This document shows positions 17,224 through 25,304 of a stretch of 64,000 bases of DNA, in pieces. The position numbers and the translations under genes are program-made. Within the stretch, counting starts at the first letter, position 1, and every line of letters starts with the position of its first letter. The notes below the pieces were generated by a model, which ran no database searches, was not told the DNA's origin, and saw only the letters and a program-made list of their open reading frames with translations. The stretch covers positions 1,984,001 to 2,048,000 of the forward strand of contig CAVWVJ010000001.1 in NCBI GenBank assembly GCA_963758505.1, written 5' to 3'. Source of the DNA: Korobacter sp963758505 (GTDB lineage: Bacteria > Acidobacteriota > Terriglobia > Terriglobales > Acidobacteriaceae).

Positions 17224-18113
17224 GATTCCTTCCGTGCCAGTTCTTCCTGGTAGATCCAGTAGGCTGCTGCACCGTAGAGAGCTGCATCTTCGAACAGGGT
17301 GGAGACCTGTAACGTCCTCGATCCGCCAAACTGGCGAGCGGTAACCGGGAGGAAGAGCGCGGCGCTGCGCGAAATCGCTCCACCGAAAATAATGGTAGAG
17401 GGGCGAAACTCTCTCATCACGACGCGTAAGACATTGCCGAGTGTTTCCCCGAAGTTCTCGAAGACTTCAACTGCGTGGGCATCAGCAGGGCATCCGTTCG
17501 CGATCTCGCGCACCGGCAATCGGCGAGCGGTGCGACTTTCGTATTCCGCCTGAATGCCGCGGGTCGAAATCGCATCCTCTACGATCCCGCTCTCCCAGGG
17601 CAGGTTCCAAATCTCTCCGTCCGGCGGAATGCCGCAGCCGTTGCGCGCGATTTGCCCTGCAACCGCAAAGGCCGAGCCTACGCCGGTTCCCAGGGTGATG
17701 CCGACGGTGTTCCCTTCTCGCGCGGAGGGCAAACGGGTGAGTTCGCCAAGCAAAAAGGCATCTGCATCGTTCAAGAAACGAATGCTTCGAGGCTCCAGCG
17801 CGCATCGTGCCGCCAACTCAGAGCGCAAGCTCTTGCCGTGCAGGGAGGCGAACTTGTGGGTCAAGCGGCTGATGCCCTGGGCATAATCGAAAGGTCCCGG
17901 GAAGGCGAAACTCATCCCCCCGATCCGGCTGAATTCAGTGTCCGTCTGTTTGAGAATCTCGCGCGAGAGTTGATCGACCGCGGTGTAGAAGGATGTCTCA
18001 TCCGCGTTGCAATCGACTGCGACGGAAGCGCGCGATTGCAGATCAAGCGTTTCGCAGTCGCAAAGCGCGCCAGCGATGTGACTGCCTCCCACGTCGAAGA
18101 CGAGCAGATGCAC
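17220..18113 (-). CDS. ROK-family sugar kinase
   Basis: A 297-residue ROK protein, presumably a cytoplasmic hexose kinase. The ATP/phosphate-1 motif LLVFDVGGSHIAG is at the N-terminus; NDADAFLLGE carries the catalytic Asp; ITLGTGVGSAF is phosphate-2. The usual zinc-binding CxCGxxGC element after the ExGH region is absent: the region reads GEIWNLPWESGIVED. There is no N-terminal helix-turn-helix, so this is a kinase rather than a ROK repressor. The start is GTG at 18113, with GAGG at the correct distance, 7 bp after the beta-mannosidase stop. The 3' end overlaps the esterase gene. Possible substrates are mannose or glucose. Confidence 0.85.
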   Translation of the reverse strand: MHLLVFDVGGSHIAGALCDCETLDLQSRASVAVDCNADETSFYTAVDQLSREILKQTDTEFSRIGGMSFAFPGPFDYAQGISRLTHKFASLHGKSLRSELAARCALEPRSIRFLNDADAFLLGELTRLPSAREGNTVGITLGTGVGSAFAVAGQIARNGCGIPPDGEIWNLPWESGIVEDAISTRGIQAEYESRTARRLPVREIANGCPADAHAVEVFENFGETLGNVLRVVMREFRPSTIIFGGAISRSAALFLPVTARQFGGSRTLQVSTLFEDAALYGAAAYWIYQEELARKES

Positions 18114-18120
18114 GGCCGCC

Positions 18121-20802
18121 TCACTGGGCAAGTGTCGCCACAGTTTTGCCGGAGTCACGCTCGGCGTCGACGATGGTCACGAATTTCAGCGCCTGCCGAA
18201 CCTGGTCGGCGGAGGCCTTGCCTTTCACGGCAACCGTGACTTCCGCACCCGGCAGGATATCGAAGTAATTGTCCGTTGTCTGTACATCGAGATCGCCAAA
18301 GAACAGAGCTACATGACGCGCGAGCGTGGCGGATTTCATCGTGATCACCACCTTGTCCCCCTGGCTGCCGACCTTCACATCGACGTTCGGCGATGGCAGG
18401 TTGAGATCGCGCGTGCGGGCAAAAAAGAGCTCGTTGCGGCCTATTACCTTGCCGCCCTGTTGCAGTTCGTAAACAGCGAAAACGGTTTTCGGATCGGCAG
18501 ACCCGAGCAGTTCCTGCTCGCTTTGTGTCTGGTAGATAGCGCTCGACTGCGCCGGAACATCGATGTCCGTCGATTTATCCGAAAGCACCTTGCCGGAAAA
18601 GTCCATCAGCCGGATACGCAGCGTGGCGTTCAGGGGCTGCAACTTGTCGGAAATAACATAGGTCTCGATCTTGCCATCGTGATCCCACGGGGAGACGAGT
18701 ACGTCGTCGAAGAAGCGGACCGCATAATATTGCAGCGCCTTCCAGCGGCCGTAGTAGTCGATGCTCGACCACGATGCGACCGGCCAGCAGTCGTTCAGCT
18801 GCCAGTAGAACTGGCCCATGGTGCGCGGCTTCATTCGACGGAAGTGCTCCGCTCCGACCTTGATGGCCTCCGCCTGCTGCACCTGGCTCATGTAGACAAA
18901 CGATTCGAAATCCTTGGGCTCGCGGTACTCGCGGAGCATGTAAGTGAGGATGCGCTCGTTTCCGCCGGTATTCTTCTGGTGGTTGCGCATCACGACGGAG
19001 TTGATATCGTAGTCGCTGGGCTGCGCAAAGCGGCGAATGGTGCTCATCTCCGGAAAAGATTGGAAGCCGTACTCGGACATGAAACGCGGATGCTGCTTGG
19101 TGTAATCCTCAATCGGATTCTGCGCATGCCAGACCGCCCAGTAATGCATGTCGCCATCATTCTGATTATCGGGGGGCGCCTCGAAGTTGGCGCTCGGAGA
19201 ACTCGGCCAGTAAGGGGTTCCCGGCGCGTATTCGGTGACGACGCTCTTGATCACGTCACGAAACAGAACGACATAATCCTGCCAGACCTGCTCACGGACA
19301 TCCGGGGGAACGGAGTCTTTGAAGGCCTGGCGGTCGCCCCAGTGTTTCCATCCGGTTTCCATCTCGTTATTGCCGCACCAGAGCACCACGCTGGGATGGT
19401 TGCGCAATCGTCGAACATTGTCGATCGCTTCCTGCCGTACGTTTTCCTGGAAGCCGAGGTCTCCCGGCACCATGGCCCCTCCAAACATGAACTCCTGCCA
19501 CACCAGGATGCCGAGTTCGTCGCAAAGATCGTAGAAGTCGTCGCTCTCGTAGGCTCCGCCGCCCCACTCGCGGACCATATTCATATGCGCCGCTCTTGCC
19601 GCCAGCAACATGGTGCGATGATCTTCGCGCGTGACACGCGGCAGGAAGCTGTCGAACGGGATGAGGTTGGCGCCTTTGGCATAAATCACGATGCCGTTTA
19701 CCACGAACTCGAAGCTTTTGCCCCACTGATCGGGTTGGCGGCGAAGTTCTATCGAACGCAGGCCGGTTGTAACCTGCGCGTGGTCCTCGACCTTGCCCGT
19801 CTTCACAAAAGCGGTGAATTGATACCTGTCCTGTGGACCATAATCGGCCGGATACCAGAGATTCGGGTTGTCAATCTTAAGGGGAACTTTGACTTCGTTC
19901 GCCCCCGGGTAGAGCCTCTCTTTGCGTATCTCGGTGACCGCATTTTTTCCGTGGAAGGCTCCGCTCACGGTAATGTCCGCCATGGTTTCCTGAGTGGCTT
20001 CGATTTCCAGGACTGCCATCAGGCGTGCGGACTGTTTGCTGACCGCGGGCTGCGCGATGTGCAAATCGCTGATGCGAGCGCCATCCCAACTTTCGAGACG
20101 CACCGGACGCCAGATGCCTTCGGTGACGTATCGCGGACCCCAGTCCCAGCCGTAGTGGTAAGGCGCTTTGCGGGTGTACGGATCGGTCGGAATGCCTTCT
20201 TCCGCGCCTGTCTGCGCGGTGTTCACCGAGGGAAGGTGATAGGGCAAATTGCGCAGCTTCGGCAACCAGGTCATCACCGGCGAATGGAAGACAACGCGCA
20301 GGGTGTTGTCGCCGGCCTTCACACTCTTCTTCACATCTACGCGCCAGGTGCGGAACATGTTGCCGGCGTCGAGGACCTTCTGATCGTTCACATAAACTTC
20401 GGCATAGGTGTCGAGGCCGTCGAAGACCAGTTCCACATGCTCCTGGGCCACCGTTGCCGCATCCGCCGAAAACTTGGTCTGGTACTCCCAATCGGTCAAT
20501 CCGATCCATTGCAGTTCGGGTTCGTTATTCCCGTAAAAGGGATCCGGGATGAGCTTGTTCTGGAGCAGATCGGTCTGTACCACGCCGGGAACAGTCGCGG
20601 CATGCCACTCCAGCGCAGCCGGTAACGGCGGTTTACCGACGGCACGAAACTGCCAGCCGCTGCTGATTGTGGTTGCGCGCACTGCTGCTTGCGAAGTCAT
20701 ACTGGTACACAGGAAGAGAGCTGCCAAGATGGCCCATATGGTCCGCTGTGAATATAAGCTGGAACAAAGGAGCTGTAAGCCGCCAATCGATACTCTTCGC
20801 AT
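18121..20802 (-). CDS. Beta-mannosidase, glycoside hydrolase family 2
   Basis: An 893-residue secreted GH2 enzyme that releases mannose from the non-reducing ends of manno-oligosaccharides. The signal peptide ends near SQAAV. A galactose-binding-like sugar-binding domain follows (WEYQTKFS, FDGLDTYAEVYVN), then the Ig-like domain and the TIM barrel. WCGNNEMETGW carries the acid/base glutamate, and FMSEYGFQSFPE carries the nucleophile glutamate in the beta-mannosidase context. The start at 20802 has AGAGGG seven bases upstream, and the upstream extension lacks signal-peptide character. It leads the mannosidase-ROK-esterase operon. Confidence 0.92.
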   Translation of the reverse strand: MRRVSIGGLQLLCSSLYSQRTIWAILAALFLCTSMTSQAAVRATTISSGWQFRAVGKPPLPAALEWHAATVPGVVQTDLLQNKLIPDPFYGNNEPELQWIGLTDWEYQTKFSADAATVAQEHVELVFDGLDTYAEVYVNDQKVLDAGNMFRTWRVDVKKSVKAGDNTLRVVFHSPVMTWLPKLRNLPYHLPSVNTAQTGAEEGIPTDPYTRKAPYHYGWDWGPRYVTEGIWRPVRLESWDGARISDLHIAQPAVSKQSARLMAVLEIEATQETMADITVSGAFHGKNAVTEIRKERLYPGANEVKVPLKIDNPNLWYPADYGPQDRYQFTAFVKTGKVEDHAQVTTGLRSIELRRQPDQWGKSFEFVVNGIVIYAKGANLIPFDSFLPRVTREDHRTMLLAARAAHMNMVREWGGGAYESDDFYDLCDELGILVWQEFMFGGAMVPGDLGFQENVRQEAIDNVRRLRNHPSVVLWCGNNEMETGWKHWGDRQAFKDSVPPDVREQVWQDYVVLFRDVIKSVVTEYAPGTPYWPSSPSANFEAPPDNQNDGDMHYWAVWHAQNPIEDYTKQHPRFMSEYGFQSFPEMSTIRRFAQPSDYDINSVVMRNHQKNTGGNERILTYMLREYREPKDFESFVYMSQVQQAEAIKVGAEHFRRMKPRTMGQFYWQLNDCWPVASWSSIDYYGRWKALQYYAVRFFDDVLVSPWDHDGKIETYVISDKLQPLNATLRIRLMDFSGKVLSDKSTDIDVPAQSSAIYQTQSEQELLGSADPKTVFAVYELQQGGKVIGRNELFFARTRDLNLPSPNVDVKVGSQGDKVVITMKSATLARHVALFFGDLDVQTTDNYFDILPGAEVTVAVKGKASADQVRQALKFVTIVDAERDSGKTVATLAQ

Positions 20803-20905
20803 TCGGTTCCCTCTCACGTTCTCAGTCAACCAGCCGCCCAGATCAACCGGAGCGGGCAAACCCGTTCATTCTACGCACAACATTTTGGAGTGCAACCGCG
20901 CACCT

Positions 20906-21760
20906 TCACGATAAGAATCGCTTCGCGTTCTGAAAACTCGTGGTCAGGCTCTCATAGACAGGCTTGCTGATCGTGTCCTGCTCCACAAAATAGTGCTCCA
21001 CCCCGATCGAGCGCGCCTCGGCAGCAATCGCTTTGAAGTCCAACGTTCCAGTTCCGACCTCCGTGAAGTGTTCCGCGGGCTTGCCCAGCTTTTGCGAGGC
21101 AGGAACCCCAGGCAGGCGGTCCTTGAGGTGCAGCATCCGAACGCGACTGCCGAGCGATTTCATCATTTCCACTGGATCGCGGCCCGCTTGCGTTACCCAA
21201 TAGCAATCCATCTCAAACCAAACCAGCTTGGGATCGGTTCGCGCCACCAGGGTCTCGTACCCGGTGATGTCCCCGAACTTTTGAAACTCGTAGTTATGGT
21301 TGTGGAACGCGAAGCGGAAGCCTGCTTTCTGCGCCTGCTCTCCCCACTGGTTGAACTTCTCTGCCGCTTGCTTGAACGCATCCAAGGACGAGTTCTGCAT
21401 GTTCTTCGGCAGCATGGGGCAGACCATGTAGGACACTCCCAACTGGTGGGCGTACTCGAAGGACTGTTCTACCTTCTCGTAATCGAAGTGTCCGCTCGGG
21501 ACCTGGAGCCCGGCATCAACGATCATCCGCCGCAACTCCGGCGCCGGATGCGAGTAGAGATTCCAGTACGTTTCCACCTCTCCATAGCCGATTTGCTTCA
21601 CCTTAGCGAGCACAGCCGCCAGATCTGCCTGGGCCTGGTGGCGCACGCTGTAGAGTTGCAGGCCAATGGGCGTCACCGCGGATGCCCACGCCGATCGCGA
21701 AACTGCCGCAACCGCGAAGGTGGCGAGCGAAGCCTTAACGAAGTCACGACGCGTGGTCAT
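20906..21760 (-). CDS. Tat-exported sugar phosphate isomerase/epimerase-like TIM-barrel protein
   Basis: A 284-residue xylose-isomerase-like TIM barrel (AP_endonuc_2 superfamily). The N-terminus MTTRRDFVKASLATFAVAA is a twin-arginine signal, so it is exported folded, probably with a metal bound. IGLQLYSVRHQAQ, FAFHNHNYEF, WFEMDCYWV and RMLHLKD are characteristic, with metal-ligand candidates E, H and D. The start at 21760 has AAAGGGG at good distance; the longer frame to 21952 lies inside the VOC gene. It follows the VOC gene by 22 bp and precedes beta-mannosidase by 103 bp, so it may take part in the same sugar pathway. Exact reaction unknown. Confidence 0.87.
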   Translation of the reverse strand: MTTRRDFVKASLATFAVAAVSRSAWASAVTPIGLQLYSVRHQAQADLAAVLAKVKQIGYGEVETYWNLYSHPAPELRRMIVDAGLQVPSGHFDYEKVEQSFEYAHQLGVSYMVCPMLPKNMQNSSLDAFKQAAEKFNQWGEQAQKAGFRFAFHNHNYEFQKFGDITGYETLVARTDPKLVWFEMDCYWVTQAGRDPVEMMKSLGSRVRMLHLKDRLPGVPASQKLGKPAEHFTEVGTGTLDFKAIAAEARSIGVEHYFVEQDTISKPVYESLTTSFQNAKRFLS

Positions 21761-21782
21761 GCGAGCCCCTTTCCTTTGGCAA

Positions 21783-22691
21783 TCAGTCGTGCGGATGCGG
21801 CCCAGTGAAATCCGAGCAACAAGGTTTCTCGGCAGGGCGGAACTCCATGTACTCCACGCGCGTCTGGTCAGGATCGTAGATATTGAACTGCCACTTTCCA
21901 TCCTTGCCGAGCTGCGGGCGATCCTGGTCGCTGCCCGTCGGCTTCCAGCCATGCTCTTTCAGGTTCGGGATTACGGTGTCGATCTTATCCACGCCGAGCG
22001 AGAAGTGGTTCAGCACACCCAGGTCATGCGGCGTCGGATGATCGCTGGCCCCGAGCATCTCCTCGATCCACACCGTGCCCTCGGGAACCTGCAGCGCGAC
22101 CCAGTCGGTACGGCCAGGCTCCATTCCACCATGCCAGTAAGGACGGAAGCCGAGGATATCTTTATAGAAGTGTTCCTCCGGTGCGCGATCTCGCACGACG
22201 AAGCCGACGTGGATGATCTGCCGGGATGCCGGAGGCAGCGTGGCCTTGGCGACCGGGTGCGGTTTCTCTTCGATAAACTCGATGGGCTGCCCGGCAGGAT
22301 CGGTGAGCGCAAACCAGCGGGCGCCGTCGCGTCCCTCGCCGACCGAGTCCGGCACTTGGATTCCCTTCGACTTGAGGTAGAGGCGCATTCCCTCCGCCGA
22401 ATCGGTCAAGAACGCGATGTGAGCGATGCGATCGTGGGTTCCCTTGGGCGCCTGCTCCAACTCGATCGACTGACGCTCGTTCACAACGAACCGGGCTGGG
22501 GATTCGGGGGCATATCCCAGCACGTTCTCGTAAAAGTGCCGTGCCTTGTCGAGGTCGTCCACGTATACGGCGACATGAGAGAACCCGGTGATGTGAGGCC
22601 TGGCCGGATCGTTCGTGCTTTGAGGAAAAGCCGAGGTTGCGGCCGCCAGAACGAGAATGGATGCAGCCGAGCGCCACCTGAAGGTCGCCAT
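21783..22691 (-). CDS. Secreted VOC (glyoxalase/bleomycin-resistance fold) protein, two domains
   Basis: A 302-residue protein with a Sec-type signal peptide (about residues 1-24, ending SAFPQ) and two vicinal-oxygen-chelate modules. The first begins FSHVAVYVDDLDKARHFYENVLGY; the second, IHVGFVVRDRAPEEHFYKDILGF. Metal-ligand His and Glu positions (H near each module start, ending in IEFIEE or VEYMEF) look intact. VOC enzymes include dioxygenases, lyases and isomerases, and the substrate cannot be deduced. Export is unusual for the family but recurs in Acidobacteria. It is the first gene upstream of the Tat TIM-barrel gene. Confidence 0.85.
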   Translation of the reverse strand: MATFRWRSAASILVLAAATSAFPQSTNDPARPHITGFSHVAVYVDDLDKARHFYENVLGYAPESPARFVVNERQSIELEQAPKGTHDRIAHIAFLTDSAEGMRLYLKSKGIQVPDSVGEGRDGARWFALTDPAGQPIEFIEEKPHPVAKATLPPASRQIIHVGFVVRDRAPEEHFYKDILGFRPYWHGGMEPGRTDWVALQVPEGTVWIEEMLGASDHPTPHDLGVLNHFSLGVDKIDTVIPNLKEHGWKPTGSDQDRPQLGKDGKWQFNIYDPDQTRVEYMEFRPAEKPCCSDFTGPHPHD

Positions 22692-22817
22692 AGACGAACG
22701 ATATTCTAGTGCACTTCAGGCGCTTTGCGGCCTGGATCGCCAACTAAATCTGTGGCGAAGAGCCGCTCCCCGTCGTACACTGGCTAACCGCTAACTTAAC
22801 GCATGGAGATCCCACGA

Positions 22818-23321
22818 ATGAGAACCTCGATCCTCGCCGTCTTATGCCTTGCATCGATCGCGTGCAGTTCCTTCGCACAGCAGGCCAAGAAAACGGGCGT
22901 CCTCGATCCGGCTGAGTTGAAGACGGTGGTTCCTGCCAATTATTTCTTCGACGGCCTGGTGGCCTCCGTCCAGAGCCGCAATTCGGGGGCTGTACGGTTC
23001 GATAACGGTAAGCTGCTCGTCGCAGGGTTCGTGGACAATTCAGGTTATTCCTCTGACGTTCAGGCGAAGTACCAGGGTCTGCTGATCACGGAGACCAAAG
23101 TCAGCATCGGCAATGCGGAGATCGGCCCCGGTCAGTATGGCTTCGGCTTTACGAAGGAAGGAAACTTTGTAGTGCTCGACGTCGCGGCCGACAACGTGAT
23201 CAGTGTCGCCTACGATCAGGATGATCAATTGAAACGTCCTGTACCGCTGAAACTGGTGGCGGATAGTGGCGGCTACCGTCTCTATGCCGGCAAGAAGTAT
23301 GTCATGATCAAGGCGAAGTAG
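22818..23321 (+). CDS. Secreted hypothetical protein
   Basis: A 167-residue protein with an N-terminal signal peptide (MRTSILAVLCLASIACSSFAQ). The Cys at residue 16 could be a lipobox (IAC), though it is followed by SSFAQ, which also offers an AxA-like cleavage site. The rest is beta-rich with no family I recognise (segments VRFDNGKLLVAGFVDNSG, YRLYAGKKYVMIKAK). GGAGAT lies 8 bases before the chosen ATG. It precedes the histidine kinase gene by 7 bp and is probably co-transcribed with it. That invites the idea of a periplasmic sensor partner, which is inference. Confidence 0.75.
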   Translation: MRTSILAVLCLASIACSSFAQQAKKTGVLDPAELKTVVPANYFFDGLVASVQSRNSGAVRFDNGKLLVAGFVDNSGYSSDVQAKYQGLLITETKVSIGNAEIGPGQYGFGFTKEGNFVVLDVAADNVISVAYDQDDQLKRPVPLKLVADSGGYRLYAGKKYVMIKAK

Positions 23322-23328
23322 ATCGCCC

Positions 23329-24675
23329 TTGAATGCCCGCCGCGTGCCTCGAAGCATAGCCCAGCGCCGCACCCCGACACGGGGACTTCTTTTAGCCCTG
23401 ATCGTGATTCTTTGCTCGGTGCTGGTCTACTCGCGGTACATCCGCATCCAGATTACGCACCTTCGGCAGGTGCAAAGCGATCTGGTCGATCGCAACCGGC
23501 GCGATTCCCTGCAGTTACTGCGCATCCAGAACAACCTCAACGCCCTCGCGCTGGCCATGCGCGACATGCTTCAGGGTGACGAGCCCTACCCGCTGAGTGC
23601 CTGGGCGAGCCAGTTCCGACGCCTGCGGGTGGATCTGGACGACGCGTTGCGGAAAGAGGACCAACTGGCGGCCGCGCATCGGACGCCGGAGCAGCGCCAG
23701 TATCTGGCAACCTCTGTCTCGCAGTTCTGGTCAGAGGTGGACCGTGTCTTCAAGGTTGCCGAGTCCGGCGATGAGAAGTCAGCTCGCTCTCTTATCCCAG
23801 CACTGCAGACCCGAGCAGCCGGCTTGAGTTCCACGGTCGCACGCCAGTTGGTGGAAAACAACCAGAATGAAGAGGAGGCAGCGCACCAGATCGAATCGAT
23901 CTATGCTGGGGTAGAGCGCAATGTCGTTCTCTTCCTCGGAGCCACGCTGGCGGCCATCATTCTCACGGGCGTGCTCATTACCTTCTCCAACCGTCAGCTC
24001 TTTGCGCAGCTCGCGTCGCTCTCGGAACAGCGCAGCGAGCTGGCGCACAAGCTCATCGCCACCCAGGAATCCACGCTGCAATTCATCTCGCGCGAGCTGC
24101 ACGACGAGTTCGGGCAGATCCTCACCGCCATTGGTTCCCTGCTGGGCCGTGCAGAAAAACAAGCGCCCGCCGGCAGCACCTGGGCGCGCGATCTGCATGA
24201 GGTCCGCGAGATGGCACAATCCACTCTCGACAGCGTGCGCAGCCTTTCGCAGGCACTGCATCCGGTTGTCCTCGATGAAGCGGGAGTCGAGCATGCCATC
24301 GACTGGTACCTGCCCATGGTGGAACGGCAAAACGGAATTACCGTACACTACGAGAAATCCGGAGCCTCCGTCCCGATTGCCAGCTCCGCGGGGATACACA
24401 TTTACCGCATCCTCCAGGAGGCGCTGAATAACGTTGTCCGTCATTCCGGTGCGGTGGAGGCCCGGGTCCGGCTGGCTTTTCAACCGGAAGGGCTTTCGCT
24501 GGAGGTGGAAGACCACGGAAAAGGCATGCAACCGGACCCCGCGAGGCGCGGCATTGGCGTGGTGGCGATGAGAGAGCGGGCCGAGTTGCTGGGCGGGACT
24601 ATCCAGTGGCTGCCCGCGCCTGGCGGAGGCACGCTGGTTCGTCTTGAAGTTCCCAAGGAGCGATTGAGCGCATGA
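23329..24675 (+). CDS. Sensor histidine kinase, NarL/DegS type (HisKA_3)
   Basis: A 448-residue membrane kinase. TM1 is at residues 18-36 and TM2 near residues 198-218. Between them lies a helical periplasmic sensor domain of about 160 residues, possibly CHASE3-like. The phospho-acceptor H-box reads FISRELHDEFGQILTAI, typical of HisKA_3 kinases. N-box LQEALNNVVRHS and G-box VEDHGKGM and GIGVVAMRERAELLGG follow. The start is probably the TTG at 23329; a GTG at 23344 is an alternative. It overlaps the response regulator gene at ATGA, making them a cognate pair. Confidence 0.9.
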   Translation: MNARRVPRSIAQRRTPTRGLLLALIVILCSVLVYSRYIRIQITHLRQVQSDLVDRNRRDSLQLLRIQNNLNALALAMRDMLQGDEPYPLSAWASQFRRLRVDLDDALRKEDQLAAAHRTPEQRQYLATSVSQFWSEVDRVFKVAESGDEKSARSLIPALQTRAAGLSSTVARQLVENNQNEEEAAHQIESIYAGVERNVVLFLGATLAAIILTGVLITFSNRQLFAQLASLSEQRSELAHKLIATQESTLQFISRELHDEFGQILTAIGSLLGRAEKQAPAGSTWARDLHEVREMAQSTLDSVRSLSQALHPVVLDEAGVEHAIDWYLPMVERQNGITVHYEKSGASVPIASSAGIHIYRILQEALNNVVRHSGAVEARVRLAFQPEGLSLEVEDHGKGMQPDPARRGIGVVAMRERAELLGGTIQWLPAPGGGTLVRLEVPKERLSA

Positions 24676-25304
24676 AGAAAAGCAAGATTTCCGTACTCCT
24701 CGTGGACGATCACGCCCTCGTGCGCCGCGGGTTTCGGCTCATGCTTGAGGATGATCCGGAGATTTCGGTCGTCGCCGAAGCAGGGGACGGCACCGAGGCG
24801 GTGAAGCTCGCCGGAGAACTTCATCCGAACGTTGTGGTAATGGATTGCGCCCTGCCGGGGACCAGCGGCATGGATGCGACCCGCCAGATACGCACCAAGT
24901 GGCCGCACATCGCGGTCCTGATGCTGACCATGCACTCCGAGGACACCTGGGTCCGTCTGGCGCTCGAGGCGGGGGCGAACGGCTACATCCTCAAAAGCGC
25001 CGTGGATCTCGATCTGGTCCAGGCGGTCCGAAAAGTCGCCGAAGGGGAGACAGTGCTCGATCCGAAGGTCGCAAAACCCACGGCGCTCAAAGGCGACAAG
25101 AATCTCGGCCTGACGAACCGCGAGCTTGAGATCCTGCAACTGATCGTCAATGGCAAGTCGAACAAGGAAATTGCGAGCGATCTCTCGCTCAGCGTCAATA
25201 CGGTCTCCGTGCACCGCGCCAATATCATGGAGGCGCTCGGCATTCATAACACCGCCGAACTTGTCGTGTACGCCATCAAGAATGGGTTGGTGACACTCTC
25301 TTGA
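24672..25304 (+). CDS. LuxR/NarL-family response regulator
   Basis: A 210-residue two-domain regulator. The receiver domain begins ISVLLVDDHALVRRG, has the phospho-accepting Asp in VVVMDCALPG and the conserved Lys in GYILKSA. The C-terminal HTH LuxR domain reads LTNRELEILQLIVNGKSNKEIASDLSLSVNTVSVHRANIM. Its start overlaps the kinase stop and its stop overlaps the next gene, an exported ASPIC/UnbV protein, so all three are translationally coupled. Target promoters are not visible in the sequence. Confidence 0.93.
   Translation: MKKSKISVLLVDDHALVRRGFRLMLEDDPEISVVAEAGDGTEAVKLAGELHPNVVVMDCALPGTSGMDATRQIRTKWPHIAVLMLTMHSEDTWVRLALEAGANGYILKSAVDLDLVQAVRKVAEGETVLDPKVAKPTALKGDKNLGLTNRELEILQLIVNGKSNKEIASDLSLSVNTVSVHRANIMEALGIHNTAELVVYAIKNGLVTLS

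Noticed and set aside
18313..20625. 770-codon open frame on the plus strand
   Set aside because: It is the antisense shadow of the beta-mannosidase gene, whose catalytic motifs are clear on the minus strand.
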